Below are positions 19,415 through 27,925 of a DNA stretch of 64,000 bases, piece by piece (position 1 is the stretch's first letter; each line of letters starts with the position of its first letter). Source of the stretch: Clostridium sp. D33t1_170424_F3 (lineage in GTDB: Bacteria > Bacillota > Clostridia > Oscillospirales > Acutalibacteraceae); contig NZ_JADPEG010000011.1 in NCBI RefSeq assembly GCF_015667585.1, positions 1 to 64,000 on the forward strand. The letters run 5' to 3'. Under the pieces are notes generated by a model. The model was not told the origin of the DNA. It saw nothing but the letters and a program-made list of their open reading frames with translations, and ran no database searches. Both the position numbers and the translations under genes were made by a program.

Positions 19415-19442
19415 ATTATACTTTTATATGTTGTTTTTGCAA
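19415..19442 (-). promoter_or_regulatory. Sigma-A-type promoter for RHH gene
   Basis: Minus strand TTGCAA (19442-19437) and TATAAT (19420-19415) with a 16-base spacer, 28 bases before the GTG start. Confidence 0.75.
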
Positions 19443-19938
19443 ATCACACATTAATTCTATAAAATGAATATAGTTTTCTGAATGTCAGCAAATTTAACTC
19501 ATAGATAAAATAATTATTTAAAAACTTAATTAAAATCTCTTTTGTGAATTTTAATGGTGATGAAATTTTACTTAAAATTTTAATAAAACTCTATTATGAC
19601 AGTTAAAAACAGAATGGAATGGTTGCAAGCGACTTTCACATAAAGTGTTTTTATTTTAAACGATACGGGAAAGACTATATAAACGGGCTGCCGGTGCGCT
19701 GGGAACATATCCCCGCCGGCGGCTTTTTCATTTATTTGGAAGATTCAGGGATATTTACCTCCCTTTGGCAATACAGTGAAGGGGGATGGAAATCATTACA
19801 CTTTTGTAAAGAATCCCGTAAAACCGGGCTTTTTCACGATTGGGCCCGCCTGGATTCGCCCCGAAGCGACCCGGTTCGCGGGGGAGAGTAGCTTTACAAA
19901 AAGGGCGGAAATCCGCCTTCTCCGTCCTCCTGCGCGGT
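19443..19938. other. AT-rich then GC-rich intergenic DNA
   Basis: About 500 bases with no gene I can support. The first 170 bases are strongly AT-rich with repeated aaattttaat-type runs; the rest is GC-rich with small inverted repeats such as gggcggaaatccgcc (19899-19919). An open frame from 19619 lacks a ribosome site and resembles nothing. Confidence 0.5.
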
Positions 19939-19967
19939 TTGTGCAAAAATTTCGGTTATGGTAAGAT
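19939..19967 (+). promoter_or_regulatory. Promoter for nfeD-SPFH operon
   Basis: TTGTGC at 19939-19944 and TAAGAT at 19962-19967, 17-base spacer. Confidence 0.55.
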
Positions 19968-19996
19968 AAATGCATCACCGGAGAGGAGGTGTGACA

Positions 19997-20455
19997 ATGG
20001 AACCCAGTTCCTATTTATGGCTCGCAGTGATTGTCATCGCTGCAATCGCAGAGGGGGTTACGACGCAGTTGGTTTCGATCTGGCTGGTGGTCGGCGGCAT
20101 CGGCGCGCTGATCGCGGATATCTGCGGGGCGCCGTTCTGGCTGCAGTTTACCGTCTTTGTGGCCGTGACCGCGATCACGCTGGCAATTACCCGCCCGTTG
20201 GTAAAGAAGGCCATGCGCTTTCAAAAGGAAGATACCAATGCGGGGCGATGTATCGGCAAAGAGGGCGTCGTCCTCTCGCAGATCAACAATGTCCAATGTG
20301 CCGGTCAGGTGACCGTGCTCGGCAACGTCTGGACCGCGCGTTCCGCGGACGGTTCCATTCTGCCGGAAGGCGAGAAAGTACGCATCAAGGCGATTGAGGG
20401 CGTAAAGCTGATTGTGGAACCGGCGCACAGCGCCGGCTGTATTGAAGAAAAATAA
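19997..20455 (+). CDS. NfeD family membrane protein
   Basis: 152 residues. Two to three membrane segments in the first 80 residues (LWLAVIVIAAIAEGVTTQLV, then WLVVGGIGALIADI and FTVFVAVTAITLAI) are followed by a soluble OB-fold NfeD domain (IGKEGVVLSQI to RIKAIEGVKLIVEP). NfeD proteins accompany SPFH/flotillin proteins, as here with a gap of 14 bases, and are thought to organise membrane microdomains or help in protein quality control. The ATG at 19997 has GAGGAGGTG upstream. Confidence 0.88.
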   Translation: MEPSSYLWLAVIVIAAIAEGVTTQLVSIWLVVGGIGALIADICGAPFWLQFTVFVAVTAITLAITRPLVKKAMRFQKEDTNAGRCIGKEGVVLSQINNVQCAGQVTVLGNVWTARSADGSILPEGEKVRIKAIEGVKLIVEPAHSAGCIEEK

Positions 20456-20469
20456 AGGAGGCTGTTTTT

Positions 20470-21369
20470 ATGCCGTATCTGTTGTTAGTTCTGATTCTTT
20501 TGATCATCATTGTCATTATTTCCAATATCAAAATCGTGCCGCAGGCGCACGCGTTCGTCATGGAGCGCCTGGGCGCGTACCATGTCACATGGGAAACCGG
20601 CCTGCATGTCAAGGTGCCGTTTATGGATCGGATTTCCAAAAAAGTTTCCCTGAAAGAGCAGGTCATCGATTTCCCGCCCCAGCCCGTGATTACCAAGGAC
20701 AACGTCACCATGCAGATCGATACCGTCGTGTACTTCCAGATCACGGACGCGAAGCTGTACGCCTACGGCGTGGAGAACCCGATTTCCGCGATTGAGAACC
20801 TGACGGCGACCACCCTGCGCAATATCATCGGCGACCTGGAGCTGGACCACACCTTAACTTCCCGCGACGTGATTAACACCAAAATTCGGTTGATTCTGGA
20901 TGAGGCGACCGACGCATGGGGCATCAAGGTCAACCGTGTGGAGCTGAAAAACATCCTGCCTCCGTCTGAAATCCAGGATTCCATGGAGAAGCAGATGAAA
21001 GCGGAGCGCGAGCGCCGCGCCAGAATTCTGGACGCGGAAGGCCAGAAGCGCAGCGCCGTCCTGATTGCGGAAGGCGATAAGGAATCCGCCATCCTGCATG
21101 CGGAGGCAATAAAGGAATCCAAAATCCGCGAGGCGCAGGGCGAGGCGGAGGCCATCCTCTCCGTGCAGAGAGCGTTGGCGGACAGTATCAAAATGCTGAA
21201 CGAGGCGAACCCGGGCGAGGGCGTTATCGCCATCAAGAGCCTGGAGGCCTTCCAAAAGGCGGCGGACGGCAAGGCGACCAAGATTATTATCCCGTCCAAC
21301 ATTCAATCCATGGCCGGCCTGGCTACGTCCTTAAAAGAATTTATGTCTGAGGATAAGCTGGCCAAATAA
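20470..21369 (+). CDS. SPFH/band-7 protein (stomatin-like, QmcA type)
   Basis: 299 residues. One N-terminal membrane segment (YLLLVLILLIIIVIISNI) anchors the protein; then the SPFH domain with VPQAHAFVMERLGAYH, KVPFMDRI, KEQVIDFPPQPVITKDNV and TTLRNIIGDLELDHTLTSRD, and a charged coiled coil (about 170-250) rich in Ala/Glu/Arg. Such proteins form large oligomeric rings at the membrane and often assist proteases or membrane order. It follows nfeD, and AAAGGAGG precedes its start. Length fits the short bacterial stomatins. Confidence 0.92.
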   Translation: MPYLLLVLILLIIIVIISNIKIVPQAHAFVMERLGAYHVTWETGLHVKVPFMDRISKKVSLKEQVIDFPPQPVITKDNVTMQIDTVVYFQITDAKLYAYGVENPISAIENLTATTLRNIIGDLELDHTLTSRDVINTKIRLILDEATDAWGIKVNRVELKNILPPSEIQDSMEKQMKAERERRARILDAEGQKRSAVLIAEGDKESAILHAEAIKESKIREAQGEAEAILSVQRALADSIKMLNEANPGEGVIAIKSLEAFQKAADGKATKIIIPSNIQSMAGLATSLKEFMSEDKLAK

Positions 21370-21470
21370 AGCGCTTTTGAAACAACTTGCGGCAGAATAC
21401 ACAAAATACATGGGGATAAAGCAAGAACCTCTCCATATCTGGACGAAAAAGGAATTTTGCTGGAAATCGC

Positions 21471-21499
21471 TTGCTTTTAATGTCGAAATATCCTAAAAT
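21471..21499 (+). promoter_or_regulatory. Sigma-A-type promoter of the purine operon
   Basis: TTGCTT at 21471-21476 and TAAAAT at 21494-21499, 17-base spacer, about 250 bases upstream of purE. The leader after it has hairpins atgcca/tggcat (21510-21530) and ccgg/ccgg (21533-21545). Confidence 0.7.
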
Positions 21500-21577
21500 A
21501 AAGGAAGTGAATGCCATACCGGCGGTTGGCATCCGGAAAAGGCCGGAGGCAGAAAAACAACAGCGGAGGTATGCGCG

Positions 21578-21643
21578 ATGAAGGGGTTTACCGTTCGGAT
21601 TTGGTCTTTCTGCACAATGGGCTTCGTCTATCTTTCTTTATAA
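21578..21643 (+). CDS. Putative leader peptide of purine operon (21 aa)
   Basis: ATG at 21578 has AGCGGAGG 7-8 bases upstream, a better site than many full genes here. It encodes 21 hydrophobic residues beginning MKGFTVRIWSF and stops at 21643, five bases before a terminator hairpin. That placement is typical of leader peptides whose translation decides whether the hairpin forms. It contains no run of one amino acid that would suggest classical charging-based attenuation, so the signal is unknown. It could alternatively be a small membrane peptide. Confidence 0.45.
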   Translation: MKGFTVRIWSFCTMGFVYLSL

Positions 21644-21648
21644 AATCA

Positions 21649-21683
21649 AGGCTGCGTCGTATTGCCGTCGCAGCCTGTTTTTT
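21649..21683 (+). terminator. Attenuator-like terminator before purE
   Basis: An 8-bp GC stem (aggctgcg/cgcagcct) with a 12-base loop and GTTTTTTATTT, located between the operon promoter and purE, so transcription must pass it. Confidence 0.75.
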
Positions 21684-21752
21684 ATTTCTTGAAAGAAGAT
21701 TGCTGGAAAGAATCCCCCTTCCCAAATGAAAGAAACAGGAGAGTGTACAGCT

Positions 21753-22256
21753 ATGGCAGTAAAAAAGGTAGCAGTCATCATGGGCAGCGACAGCGATTTT
21801 CCCACCGTTTCCGCGGCAATCAAGCGCCTGAAAGCGTTTGAAATCCCGGTGGAAGTACATGTGATGTCCGCGCACCGCACGCCCCACGCGGCGGCGGCTT
21901 TTGCGGGCGACGCAGTGAAAAACGGCTTTGGCGTGATTATCGCGGCGGCGGGCAAGGCGGCGCATCTGGGCGGCGTTCTGGCGGCGCACACCACGCTTCC
22001 GGTCATCGGTATCCCGGTCAAGTCCTCCACGCTGGACGGTCTGGACGCGCTGCTCGCAACGGTGCAGATGCCCAGCGGCATCCCGGTGGCGACCGTCGCC
22101 ATCGACGGCGCGGACAACGCGGCGATCCTGGCGGCCCAGATGCTGGCGCTCTCCGACGAGGGCCTCGCGGCGAAGCTCGTGGAGATGAAGCAGCAGATGG
22201 CGGACGGCGTTGCCAAAAAGGACGCGGCGATTCAGGAAAAGGTGGCAGAGCTTTAA
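21753..22256 (+). CDS. purE: N5-carboxyaminoimidazole ribonucleotide mutase
   Basis: 167 residues, class I PurE. It converts N5-CAIR to CAIR in purine synthesis. Signature GSDSDFPTVSAAIKRL binds the phosphate, and MSAHRTP holds the catalytic His; AAAGKAAHLGGVLAAHTTLP and VATVAIDGADNAAILAAQ follow. The start at 21753 matches the family N-terminus (MAVKKVAVIMGSDSD); GGAG lies 11 bases upstream, rather far. An in-frame ATG at 21726 has no ribosome site. First enzyme gene of the purine operon. No purK is seen in the window. Confidence 0.95.
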   Translation: MAVKKVAVIMGSDSDFPTVSAAIKRLKAFEIPVEVHVMSAHRTPHAAAAFAGDAVKNGFGVIIAAAGKAAHLGGVLAAHTTLPVIGIPVKSSTLDGLDALLATVQMPSGIPVATVAIDGADNAAILAAQMLALSDEGLAAKLVEMKQQMADGVAKKDAAIQEKVAEL

Positions 22257-22298
22257 TCTTTAATACTTGAAACCGGCTGGCCCGGGGAGGAGATAACA

Positions 22299-23333
22299 AT
22301 GAACAGTTTTAGCGATCGGTATAAAGAGGCGGGCGTGGATGTGACCGCCGGCTACAAAGCGGTGGAATTGATGAAAAACCATGTCGCGCGCACCAAAATT
22401 CCGGGCGTGGTTTCCGGCATCGGCGGCTTCGGCGGATTGTTTCAGCCGGACCTGGGCGGCATGGAGGAGCCGGTGCTTGTCAGCGGCACGGATGGCGTCG
22501 GCACCAAGCTCAAGCTTGCGTTTTTGATGGACAAGCACGACACGGTCGGCATCGACTGTGTGGCGATGTGTGCGAACGACGTGGTCTGCTGCGGCGCAAA
22601 GCCGCTCTTCTTTCTGGACTATGTGGCGGTCGGCAAGAACGTCCCGGAGAAGGTCGCGGCGATCGTCTCCGGCGTCGCGGAGGGCTGCGTGCAGTCCGGC
22701 TGCGCGCTGATTGGCGGCGAGACCGCGGAAATGCCCGGCTTCTACCCGGTGGACGAATACGACCTCGCGGGCTTCTGCGTGGGCATGGTGGACCGCAAAA
22801 AGATCATCGACGGCAGCAAGCTGGCGGAGGGCGACGCGCTGGTCGGCCTGGCCTCCTCCGGCGTGCATTCCAATGGTTTCTCTTTGGTGCGCAAGGTTTT
22901 TGACATCAACGAGGAAAACGTCAACCGCTATGTGGACGAGCTGGGCATGACGCTGGGCGAATGCCTGCTCACCCCGACCAGGCTCTATGTGAAGCCGATC
23001 CTGGCTTTGATGGAACAGTGCGAAATCAAGGCGGTTTCCCATATCACAGGGGGCGGCTTCTTTGAGAACATCCCGCGCATGCTGAAGGACGGTCTGACCG
23101 CGAAGATCGATACGGCTGCGATCCCGAAGCTTCCAATCTTCGACCTTCTGCAGAAGGAAGGGGAGATTCCGAAGCGCGAGATGTACAATACCTTTAATAT
23201 GGGCGTCGGCATGTGCGTCGCCGTTGCGAAGGAGCAGGCGCAGGCGGCTGTGGAAGCGCTGAAGGCCGCGGGCGCGGACGCGTTTGTCATGGGCGAGGTG
23301 GTCTCCGGCGGGGAGGGCGTCGTTCTATGCTGA
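22299..23333 (+). CDS. purM: Phosphoribosylformylglycinamidine cyclo-ligase (AIR synthetase)
   Basis: 344 residues. It closes the imidazole ring of AIR using ATP and FGAM. Conserved parts: [41 protein letters not shown] (ATP binding), [33 protein letters not shown] and [15 protein letters not shown]. Length is normal. ATG at 22299 with GGGAGGAG upstream. Its last 7 bases overlap the start of purN, indicating translational coupling within the operon. Confidence 0.98.
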   Translation: MNSFSDRYKEAGVDVTAGYKAVELMKNHVARTKIPGVVSGIGGFGGLFQPDLGGMEEPVLVSGTDGVGTKLKLAFLMDKHDTVGIDCVAMCANDVVCCGAKPLFFLDYVAVGKNVPEKVAAIVSGVAEGCVQSGCALIGGETAEMPGFYPVDEYDLAGFCVGMVDRKKIIDGSKLAEGDALVGLASSGVHSNGFSLVRKVFDINEENVNRYVDELGMTLGECLLTPTRLYVKPILALMEQCEIKAVSHITGGGFFENIPRMLKDGLTAKIDTAAIPKLPIFDLLQKEGEIPKREMYNTFNMGVGMCVAVAKEQAQAAVEALKAAGADAFVMGEVVSGGEGVVLC

Positions 23334-23953
23334 ACATAGCCGTTCTGGTTTCCGGCGGCGGCACCAATTTACAGGCGCTGATCGACGCGCAGAACGCCGG
23401 GCAGATCGAAAACGGCGCGCTGTCTCTGGTGATTTCCAGCAAGGCGGACGCGTATGCGCTGGAACGCGCCAGACAGGCGGGGATTTCCACGCGCGTGCTG
23501 CTGCGCCGGGAGTTTGCCCGGCAGGCGGATTACGACGCGGCGCTGCTGGCGCTGCTGGCAGACTACCGAATCGACCTGGTGGTGCTGGCCGGCTTTATGA
23601 CCATCATCAGCGAAACAGTGATCCGCGAATATGAGAATAAAATCATCAACGTGCATCCCGCGCTGATCCCGTCCTTTTGCGGTCCGGGCTTCTACGGCCT
23701 GCACGTGCACGAGGCGGCGCTGGAAAAGGGCGTCAAGGTGAGCGGCGCGACCGTCCACTTTGTCAACGAGGTGTGCGACGGCGGACCGATCATCCTGCAA
23801 AAGGCGGTGGAGGTCTGTCAGGACGATACGCCGGAGACGCTGCAGCGGCGGATTATGGAACAGGCGGAATGGAAATTGCTGCCGGAAGCGGTCTCGCTGT
23901 TTTGCGCGGGAAAAATCGCTGTGGAAAACGGCAGAACCATCATAAAAGACTGA
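23327..23953 (+). CDS. purN: Phosphoribosylglycinamide formyltransferase
   Basis: 208 residues. It transfers a formyl group from 10-formyl-tetrahydrofolate to GAR. The N-terminal [16 protein letters not shown] binds the substrate phosphate; the active site is in [18 protein letters not shown] (His) and VCDGGPII (Asp), with the folate-binding loop [11 protein letters not shown] before it. The ATG at 23327 overlaps the purM stop. Full length for the family. Confidence 0.97.
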   Translation: MLNIAVLVSGGGTNLQALIDAQNAGQIENGALSLVISSKADAYALERARQAGISTRVLLRREFARQADYDAALLALLADYRIDLVVLAGFMTIISETVIREYENKIINVHPALIPSFCGPGFYGLHVHEAALEKGVKVSGATVHFVNEVCDGGPIILQKAVEVCQDDTPETLQRRIMEQAEWKLLPEAVSLFCAGKIAVENGRTIIKD

Positions 23954-23975
23954 TCGGAAACAGGGAAAGGGCGTA

Positions 23976-24689
23976 ATGGAAATGGTGACAAAAAATCTTG
24001 CTGAGGAACTGGCTTCTAATTCCTATCCGGGGCGCGGTATTGTCCTGGGCAGAAGCGCGGACGGGAAACAGGCGGTCATCGCCTATTTCATCATGGGCCG
24101 CAGTGAAAACAGCCGCAACCGCGTATTCGTAGAGGACGGCGCGGGCATCAAAACCAAGGCGTTTGACGAGAGCAAAATGGTGGACCCGTCCCTCATCATC
24201 TATTCCCCGGTGCGTGTGCTGGGAAAAACCACGGTTGTGACCAACGGCGACCAGACGGACACCGTCTACGATTTTTTGCAGCAGGGCAAGAGCTTTGAGG
24301 ATGCGCTGCGCACGCGCACCTTCGAGCCGGACGGCCCGAACTTTACCCCGCGTATTTCCGGTGTGGTCGAGCTGGAAAACAACTGCTACAAGATTTCCAT
24401 CCTGAAGAGCGCCTGCGGGGACGAGTCCTCCGCGCGCCGCTATTTCTTTGATTATGACGCGCCGCGCGCGGGCGAAGGCCACTTTATCCACACCTATGAG
24501 GGAGACGGCGACCCGCTGCCGTCCTTTGAAGGAGAGCCGACCCAGGTCAAGCTGGAAGGCGGCATCGACGCGTTTACCGATCTGGTGTGGAACGCGCTGA
24601 ATGCGGACAACAAGGTTTCCCTGTTTGTCCGGTACATCGATCTGGCGACCGGTGAGGCGGAAAGCAGAATCGTCAATAAAAATCAGTAA
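23976..24689 (+). CDS. IMP cyclohydrolase, PurO-like
   Basis: 237 residues with motifs of the Pfam IMP_cyclohyd family (archaeal PurO-like): NSYPGRGIVLGRSADGKQ, AYFIMGRSENSRNRVF, DPSLIIYSPVRV and TRTFEPDGPNFTPRISG. It should close FAICAR to IMP, the final step of the pathway. Most bacteria do this with the N-terminal half of bifunctional PurH; here a separate PurO-like enzyme sits directly before a stand-alone AICAR transformylase, so the two together replace PurH. Start ATG at 23976 after AAAGGGCG; an ATG two codons later is an alternative. 22 bases after purN. Confidence 0.85.
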   Translation: MEMVTKNLAEELASNSYPGRGIVLGRSADGKQAVIAYFIMGRSENSRNRVFVEDGAGIKTKAFDESKMVDPSLIIYSPVRVLGKTTVVTNGDQTDTVYDFLQQGKSFEDALRTRTFEPDGPNFTPRISGVVELENNCYKISILKSACGDESSARRYFFDYDAPRAGEGHFIHTYEGDGDPLPSFEGEPTQVKLEGGIDAFTDLVWNALNADNKVSLFVRYIDLATGEAESRIVNKNQ

Positions 24690-24703
24690 TGGGGGAGTTA
24701 CCA

Positions 24704-25882
24704 ATGGCAAACGAGCTTTTATTGAAATATGGATGCAACCCGAACCAGAAGCCGTCCCGCATTTTCATGCAGGACGGCGGCGACCTGCCGATCGAGGTTC
24801 TCAACGGCAAGCCCGGTTTTATCAATTTCCTCGATGCGTTCAACAGCTGGCAGCTGGTTAAGGAAATGAAGGAGGCCACCGGACTTCCGTCCGCCGCTTC
24901 CTTTAAGCACGTCAGCCCCGCCGGCGCGGCCGTGGGCCTGCCGCTGACGGAGACGGAGCAGAAGATCTATTTTGTAGACGATCTGGAGCTTTCTCCGATC
25001 GCCTGCGCCTATGCGCGCGCCCGCGGCGCGGACCGCATGTCCTCCTATGGTGACTGGGCGGCGCTCTCCGACGTCTGCGATAAAGAGACGGCGACCCTGC
25101 TGGCCCGCGAGGTGTCCGACGGTATCATTGCGCCCGGCTACACCGACGAGGCGCTGGAAATTTTAAAAACCAAGCGCAAGGGCAACTACAACGTGGTCAA
25201 GATCGACCCAGCGTACAAGCCCGCGCCGATTGAGCATAAGGACGTCTACGGCGTGACCTTTGAGCAGGGTCGCAACGAGTTCAAAATTGACAACAGCCTG
25301 CTGGAAAACATCGTAACGGACAACAAGGAACTTCCGGAGGACGCAAAGCGCGACCTGCTGATTTCCCTGATTACGCTGAAATATACGCAGTCCAACTCCG
25401 TCTGCTACGCCAAGGGCGGGCAGGTGATCGGCGTTGGCGCCGGCCAGCAGTCCCGCATCCATTGCACGCGTCTGGCGGGCAACAAGGCGGACGTCTGGTT
25501 CCTGCGCCAGCATCCGAAGGTGCTTGGCCTCAAATTTAAAGAGGGCATCCGCCGTCCGGACCGCGACAATACCATCGACGTCTATATCTCCGATGAGTAT
25601 ATGGATGTGCTGGCGGACGGTGCATGGGAAAATCTGTTTGCTGAAAAGCCGGAACCGCTCACCGGCGAAGAGAAGCGTGCTTGGCTGGATACGCTCACCG
25701 GCGTTTCCCTCGGTTCCGACGCATTCTTCCCGTTTGGCGATAACATCGAGCGCGCGCATAAGACGGGCGTGCAGTATATCGCGGAGCCGGGCGGCTCGAT
25801 CCGCGACGACCACGTGATTGCCACCTGTAATAAGTACGGTATCGCCATGGCCTTTACCGGCATGCGCCTGTTCCACCATTGA
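24704..25882 (+). CDS. purH: Stand-alone AICAR transformylase (PurH C-terminal type)
   Basis: 392 residues. Formylates AICAR with 10-formyl-tetrahydrofolate. It has only the AICARFT bienzyme-like domain: LKYGCNPNQKPSRIF at the start, SAASFKHVSPAGAAVGLPL with the catalytic Lys-His, YTQSNSVCYAKGGQVIGVGAGQQSRIHCTR, and DAFFPFGDNIERA near the end; the N-terminal MGS-like IMP cyclohydrolase domain of ordinary PurH (about 200 residues) is absent. ATG at 24704 with GGGGGAG six bases upstream. It follows the PurO-like gene by 14 bases, consistent with a functional pair. Confidence 0.93.
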   Translation: MANELLLKYGCNPNQKPSRIFMQDGGDLPIEVLNGKPGFINFLDAFNSWQLVKEMKEATGLPSAASFKHVSPAGAAVGLPLTETEQKIYFVDDLELSPIACAYARARGADRMSSYGDWAALSDVCDKETATLLAREVSDGIIAPGYTDEALEILKTKRKGNYNVVKIDPAYKPAPIEHKDVYGVTFEQGRNEFKIDNSLLENIVTDNKELPEDAKRDLLISLITLKYTQSNSVCYAKGGQVIGVGAGQQSRIHCTRLAGNKADVWFLRQHPKVLGLKFKEGIRRPDRDNTIDVYISDEYMDVLADGAWENLFAEKPEPLTGEEKRAWLDTLTGVSLGSDAFFPFGDNIERAHKTGVQYIAEPGGSIRDDHVIATCNKYGIAMAFTGMRLFHH

Positions 25883-25901
25883 TCGGCGGGAGGGCATAAA
25901 A

Positions 25902-27164
25902 GTGAAAATACTGGTAATCGGCGGCGGCGGACGAGAGCACACCATCGTCCGCAAGCTGAAAGAAAGCCCCAAGGTTGAGAAGCTGTACTGTGCGCCGGGC
26001 AACGGCGGTATTGCAAAAGATGCGGAATGCGTCGCGATCTCCGCGATGGACCTGGACGGCGCGGTAGCTTTTGCAAAAGAAAATCAGATCGATCTGGTGT
26101 TTGTCGCGCCGGACGACCCGCTCGCGGCGGGCATGGTGGACCGGCTGGAGGCCGCGGGCATTCCCGCGTTTGGTCCGAACGCGCTTGCGGCGGAAATTGA
26201 GAGCAGCAAGGTGTTCTCCAAAGACCTGATGAAAAAGTACCATATTCCCACAGCGGGCTATGAGGTGTTCAGCAATCCGCAGGATGCGGTGGCGTATATG
26301 GAGAAAAACAACCGTTTCCCCATTGTCGTCAAGGCGGACGGCCTTGCGCTCGGCAAGGGCGTCATCATCGCAGCGGACTTGCAGGAGGCTAAGGACGCGG
26401 TTAAGAAGATCATGGAGGACAAGGCGTTCGGCGCGTCCGGCAATCAGGTGGTCATCGAGGAATTCCTCACCGGCCCGGAGGTTTCTGTTTTGGCGTTCAC
26501 GGACGGCAAATGCGTCAAGCCGATGGTTTCCAGCAAGGACCACAAGCGTGCACTGGATGGCGACAAGGGCCTGAACACGGGCGGCATGGGGACCATCAGC
26601 CCCAATCCGTTCTACACCGATGAGCTGGCGCAGACCTGCATGGATACGATCTTCCTGCCGACGATCCGCGCTTTGCAGCAGGAAGGCCGCCCTTTCAAGG
26701 GCTGCCTCTATTTTGGCCTGATGCTGACGCCGAACGGCCCGAAGGTAATCGAGTACAACGCCCGCTTTGGAGACCCGGAGGCGCAGGTTGTTCTGCCGCG
26801 CCTCAAGACCGACCTGGTGGATATCCTGCTGGCGGTCCGTGAGGAACGTCTGGAAGAGCAGCCGATCGAATGGAACGACGGCGCGGCGGCCTGTGTGGTC
26901 ATGGCGTCCGGCGGCTATCCCGGTTCCTATCCGAAGGGCCTGGAAATCACCGGCCTGGACGAAAACGGCCAGGTGGACGGCGCGACGGTCTATCACGCGG
27001 GAACCAAACTGGAGAACGGTAAATTCTATACCAGCGGCGGCCGCGTGCTGGGCGTCACCGCAACCGGCGCGACGCTGGAAGAAGCGCTGCAAAAGGCTTA
27101 TGCGGCGGTGGAGAAGATCCACTTTGACGGTGCGCACTACCGCAGGGACATCGGCAAATACTGA
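25902..27164 (+). CDS. purD: Phosphoribosylamine-glycine ligase
   Basis: 420 residues, the GARS family length. N-terminal KILVIGGGGREHTIVRKL, then an ATP-grasp domain: FSKDLMKKYHIPTAGYEVF, VVKADGLALGKGV, EEFLTGPEVSVLAFTDG, NTGGMGTISPNPF and IEYNARFGDPEAQVVLPRL; a C-terminal domain closes with VLGVTATGATLEEAL. It joins glycine to phosphoribosylamine with ATP. The GTG start at 25902 is chosen for GGGAGGG seven bases upstream and the family N-terminus. Last gene of the operon before a strong hairpin. Confidence 0.97.
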   Translation: MKILVIGGGGREHTIVRKLKESPKVEKLYCAPGNGGIAKDAECVAISAMDLDGAVAFAKENQIDLVFVAPDDPLAAGMVDRLEAAGIPAFGPNALAAEIESSKVFSKDLMKKYHIPTAGYEVFSNPQDAVAYMEKNNRFPIVVKADGLALGKGVIIAADLQEAKDAVKKIMEDKAFGASGNQVVIEEFLTGPEVSVLAFTDGKCVKPMVSSKDHKRALDGDKGLNTGGMGTISPNPFYTDELAQTCMDTIFLPTIRALQQEGRPFKGCLYFGLMLTPNGPKVIEYNARFGDPEAQVVLPRLKTDLVDILLAVREERLEEQPIEWNDGAAACVVMASGGYPGSYPKGLEITGLDENGQVDGATVYHAGTKLENGKFYTSGGRVLGVTATGATLEEALQKAYAAVEKIHFDGAHYRRDIGKY

Positions 27165-27210
27165 TAAAGATAGACAGGCCTGTATCACGTGTGCGGTTTA
27201 CACAAGATAC

Positions 27211-27270
27211 CGGCAGAATCAGAGAGCCCCCTCGCCGAAGGCGAGGGGGCTCTCTGATTCTGCCGATTTT
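27211..27270. terminator. Very long perfect hairpin terminator after purD
   Basis: A 26-bp perfect inverted repeat with a 3-base loop (gaa), followed by ATTTTT on the plus strand. It separates purD from the convergent tspO gene. The stem is far longer than ordinary terminators and may also be a dispersed palindromic element. Confidence 0.9.
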
Positions 27271-27283
27271 TATGCGTTCGCGC

Positions 27284-27748
27284 TCAATTGAGCATGGCGA
27301 CAAATAAAGTCAGATACCCGGCAAACGTCACCCAGAGCAAGTAAGGGACCTGCAGCCAGGCGGCGGGTTTGCTGATTTTGGAAAACAGAATCAGCATGGC
27401 CAGGATCAGGCCCCAGAGCAGGATCAGCCATCCAAAGGCGAACCAATACAGCTGCAGGTTAAAGAAGATGATTGACCAGAGGAAATTGACCGCCAATTGC
27501 ACGGCGTAAACCCACAGAGCGGCTTTTTTGTTTTCGGAGTCCGAGACATAAATCAGATAGGATGAGATACCCATCAGCAAAAACAGAATCGTCCACACGA
27601 CGCCGAATACCCAGCCGGGCGGGGAAAGCGGCGGTTTGGTCAATCCCTCGTACAGCTCCATGCTGTTCATTGTGGCGAGTGCGGATATACCGGCGACACC
27701 CATGCTGATTAACAGGCTGATAATCAGCGGTTTCCACTTGATTTTCAT
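27284..27748 (-). CDS. tspO: TspO/MBR family protein
   Basis: 154 residues with five hydrophobic helices, rich in Trp. Starts MKIKWKPLIISLLISMGVAG; contains LTKPPLSPPGWVFGVVWTIL (the PP..P..W.F...W signature of the ligand pocket), VNFLWSIIFFNLQLYWFAF and VPYLLWVTFAGYLTL. Family members bind porphyrins or cholesterol-like ligands in membranes; the bacterial role is linked to stress and tetrapyrrole handling. ATG at 27748 with GGGGGGA six bases upstream. It converges on the purine operon and lies downstream of the two-component genes on the same strand. Confidence 0.92.
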   Translation of the reverse strand: MKIKWKPLIISLLISMGVAGISALATMNSMELYEGLTKPPLSPPGWVFGVVWTILFLLMGISSYLIYVSDSENKKAALWVYAVQLAVNFLWSIIFFNLQLYWFAFGWLILLWGLILAMLILFSKISKPAAWLQVPYLLWVTFAGYLTLFVAMLN

Positions 27749-27925
27749 GTAGATCCCCCCGTTCTTTACCATATCATATGGAGAAAAGCCGCCCGCCATA
27801 CCAACAGGAAAGAACATCCAGCATTTTACTGCATGTCATACGGAAAGAACCGGGACGCAGAAACCACCGGCGTGGCCTGCACGGAGTTGCACCCAAAAGG
27901 CAGACAATTTGCCGTTTGTATCGCG

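Noticed and set aside
19619-19891. 90-codon frame between the RHH gene and nfeD
   Set aside because: No ribosome binding site, no homology recognised, and the second half crosses small inverted repeats; treated as non-coding.
21500-21750. Purine or ZTP riboswitch in the purE leader
   Set aside because: Conserved loop and junction sequences of either class were not found.
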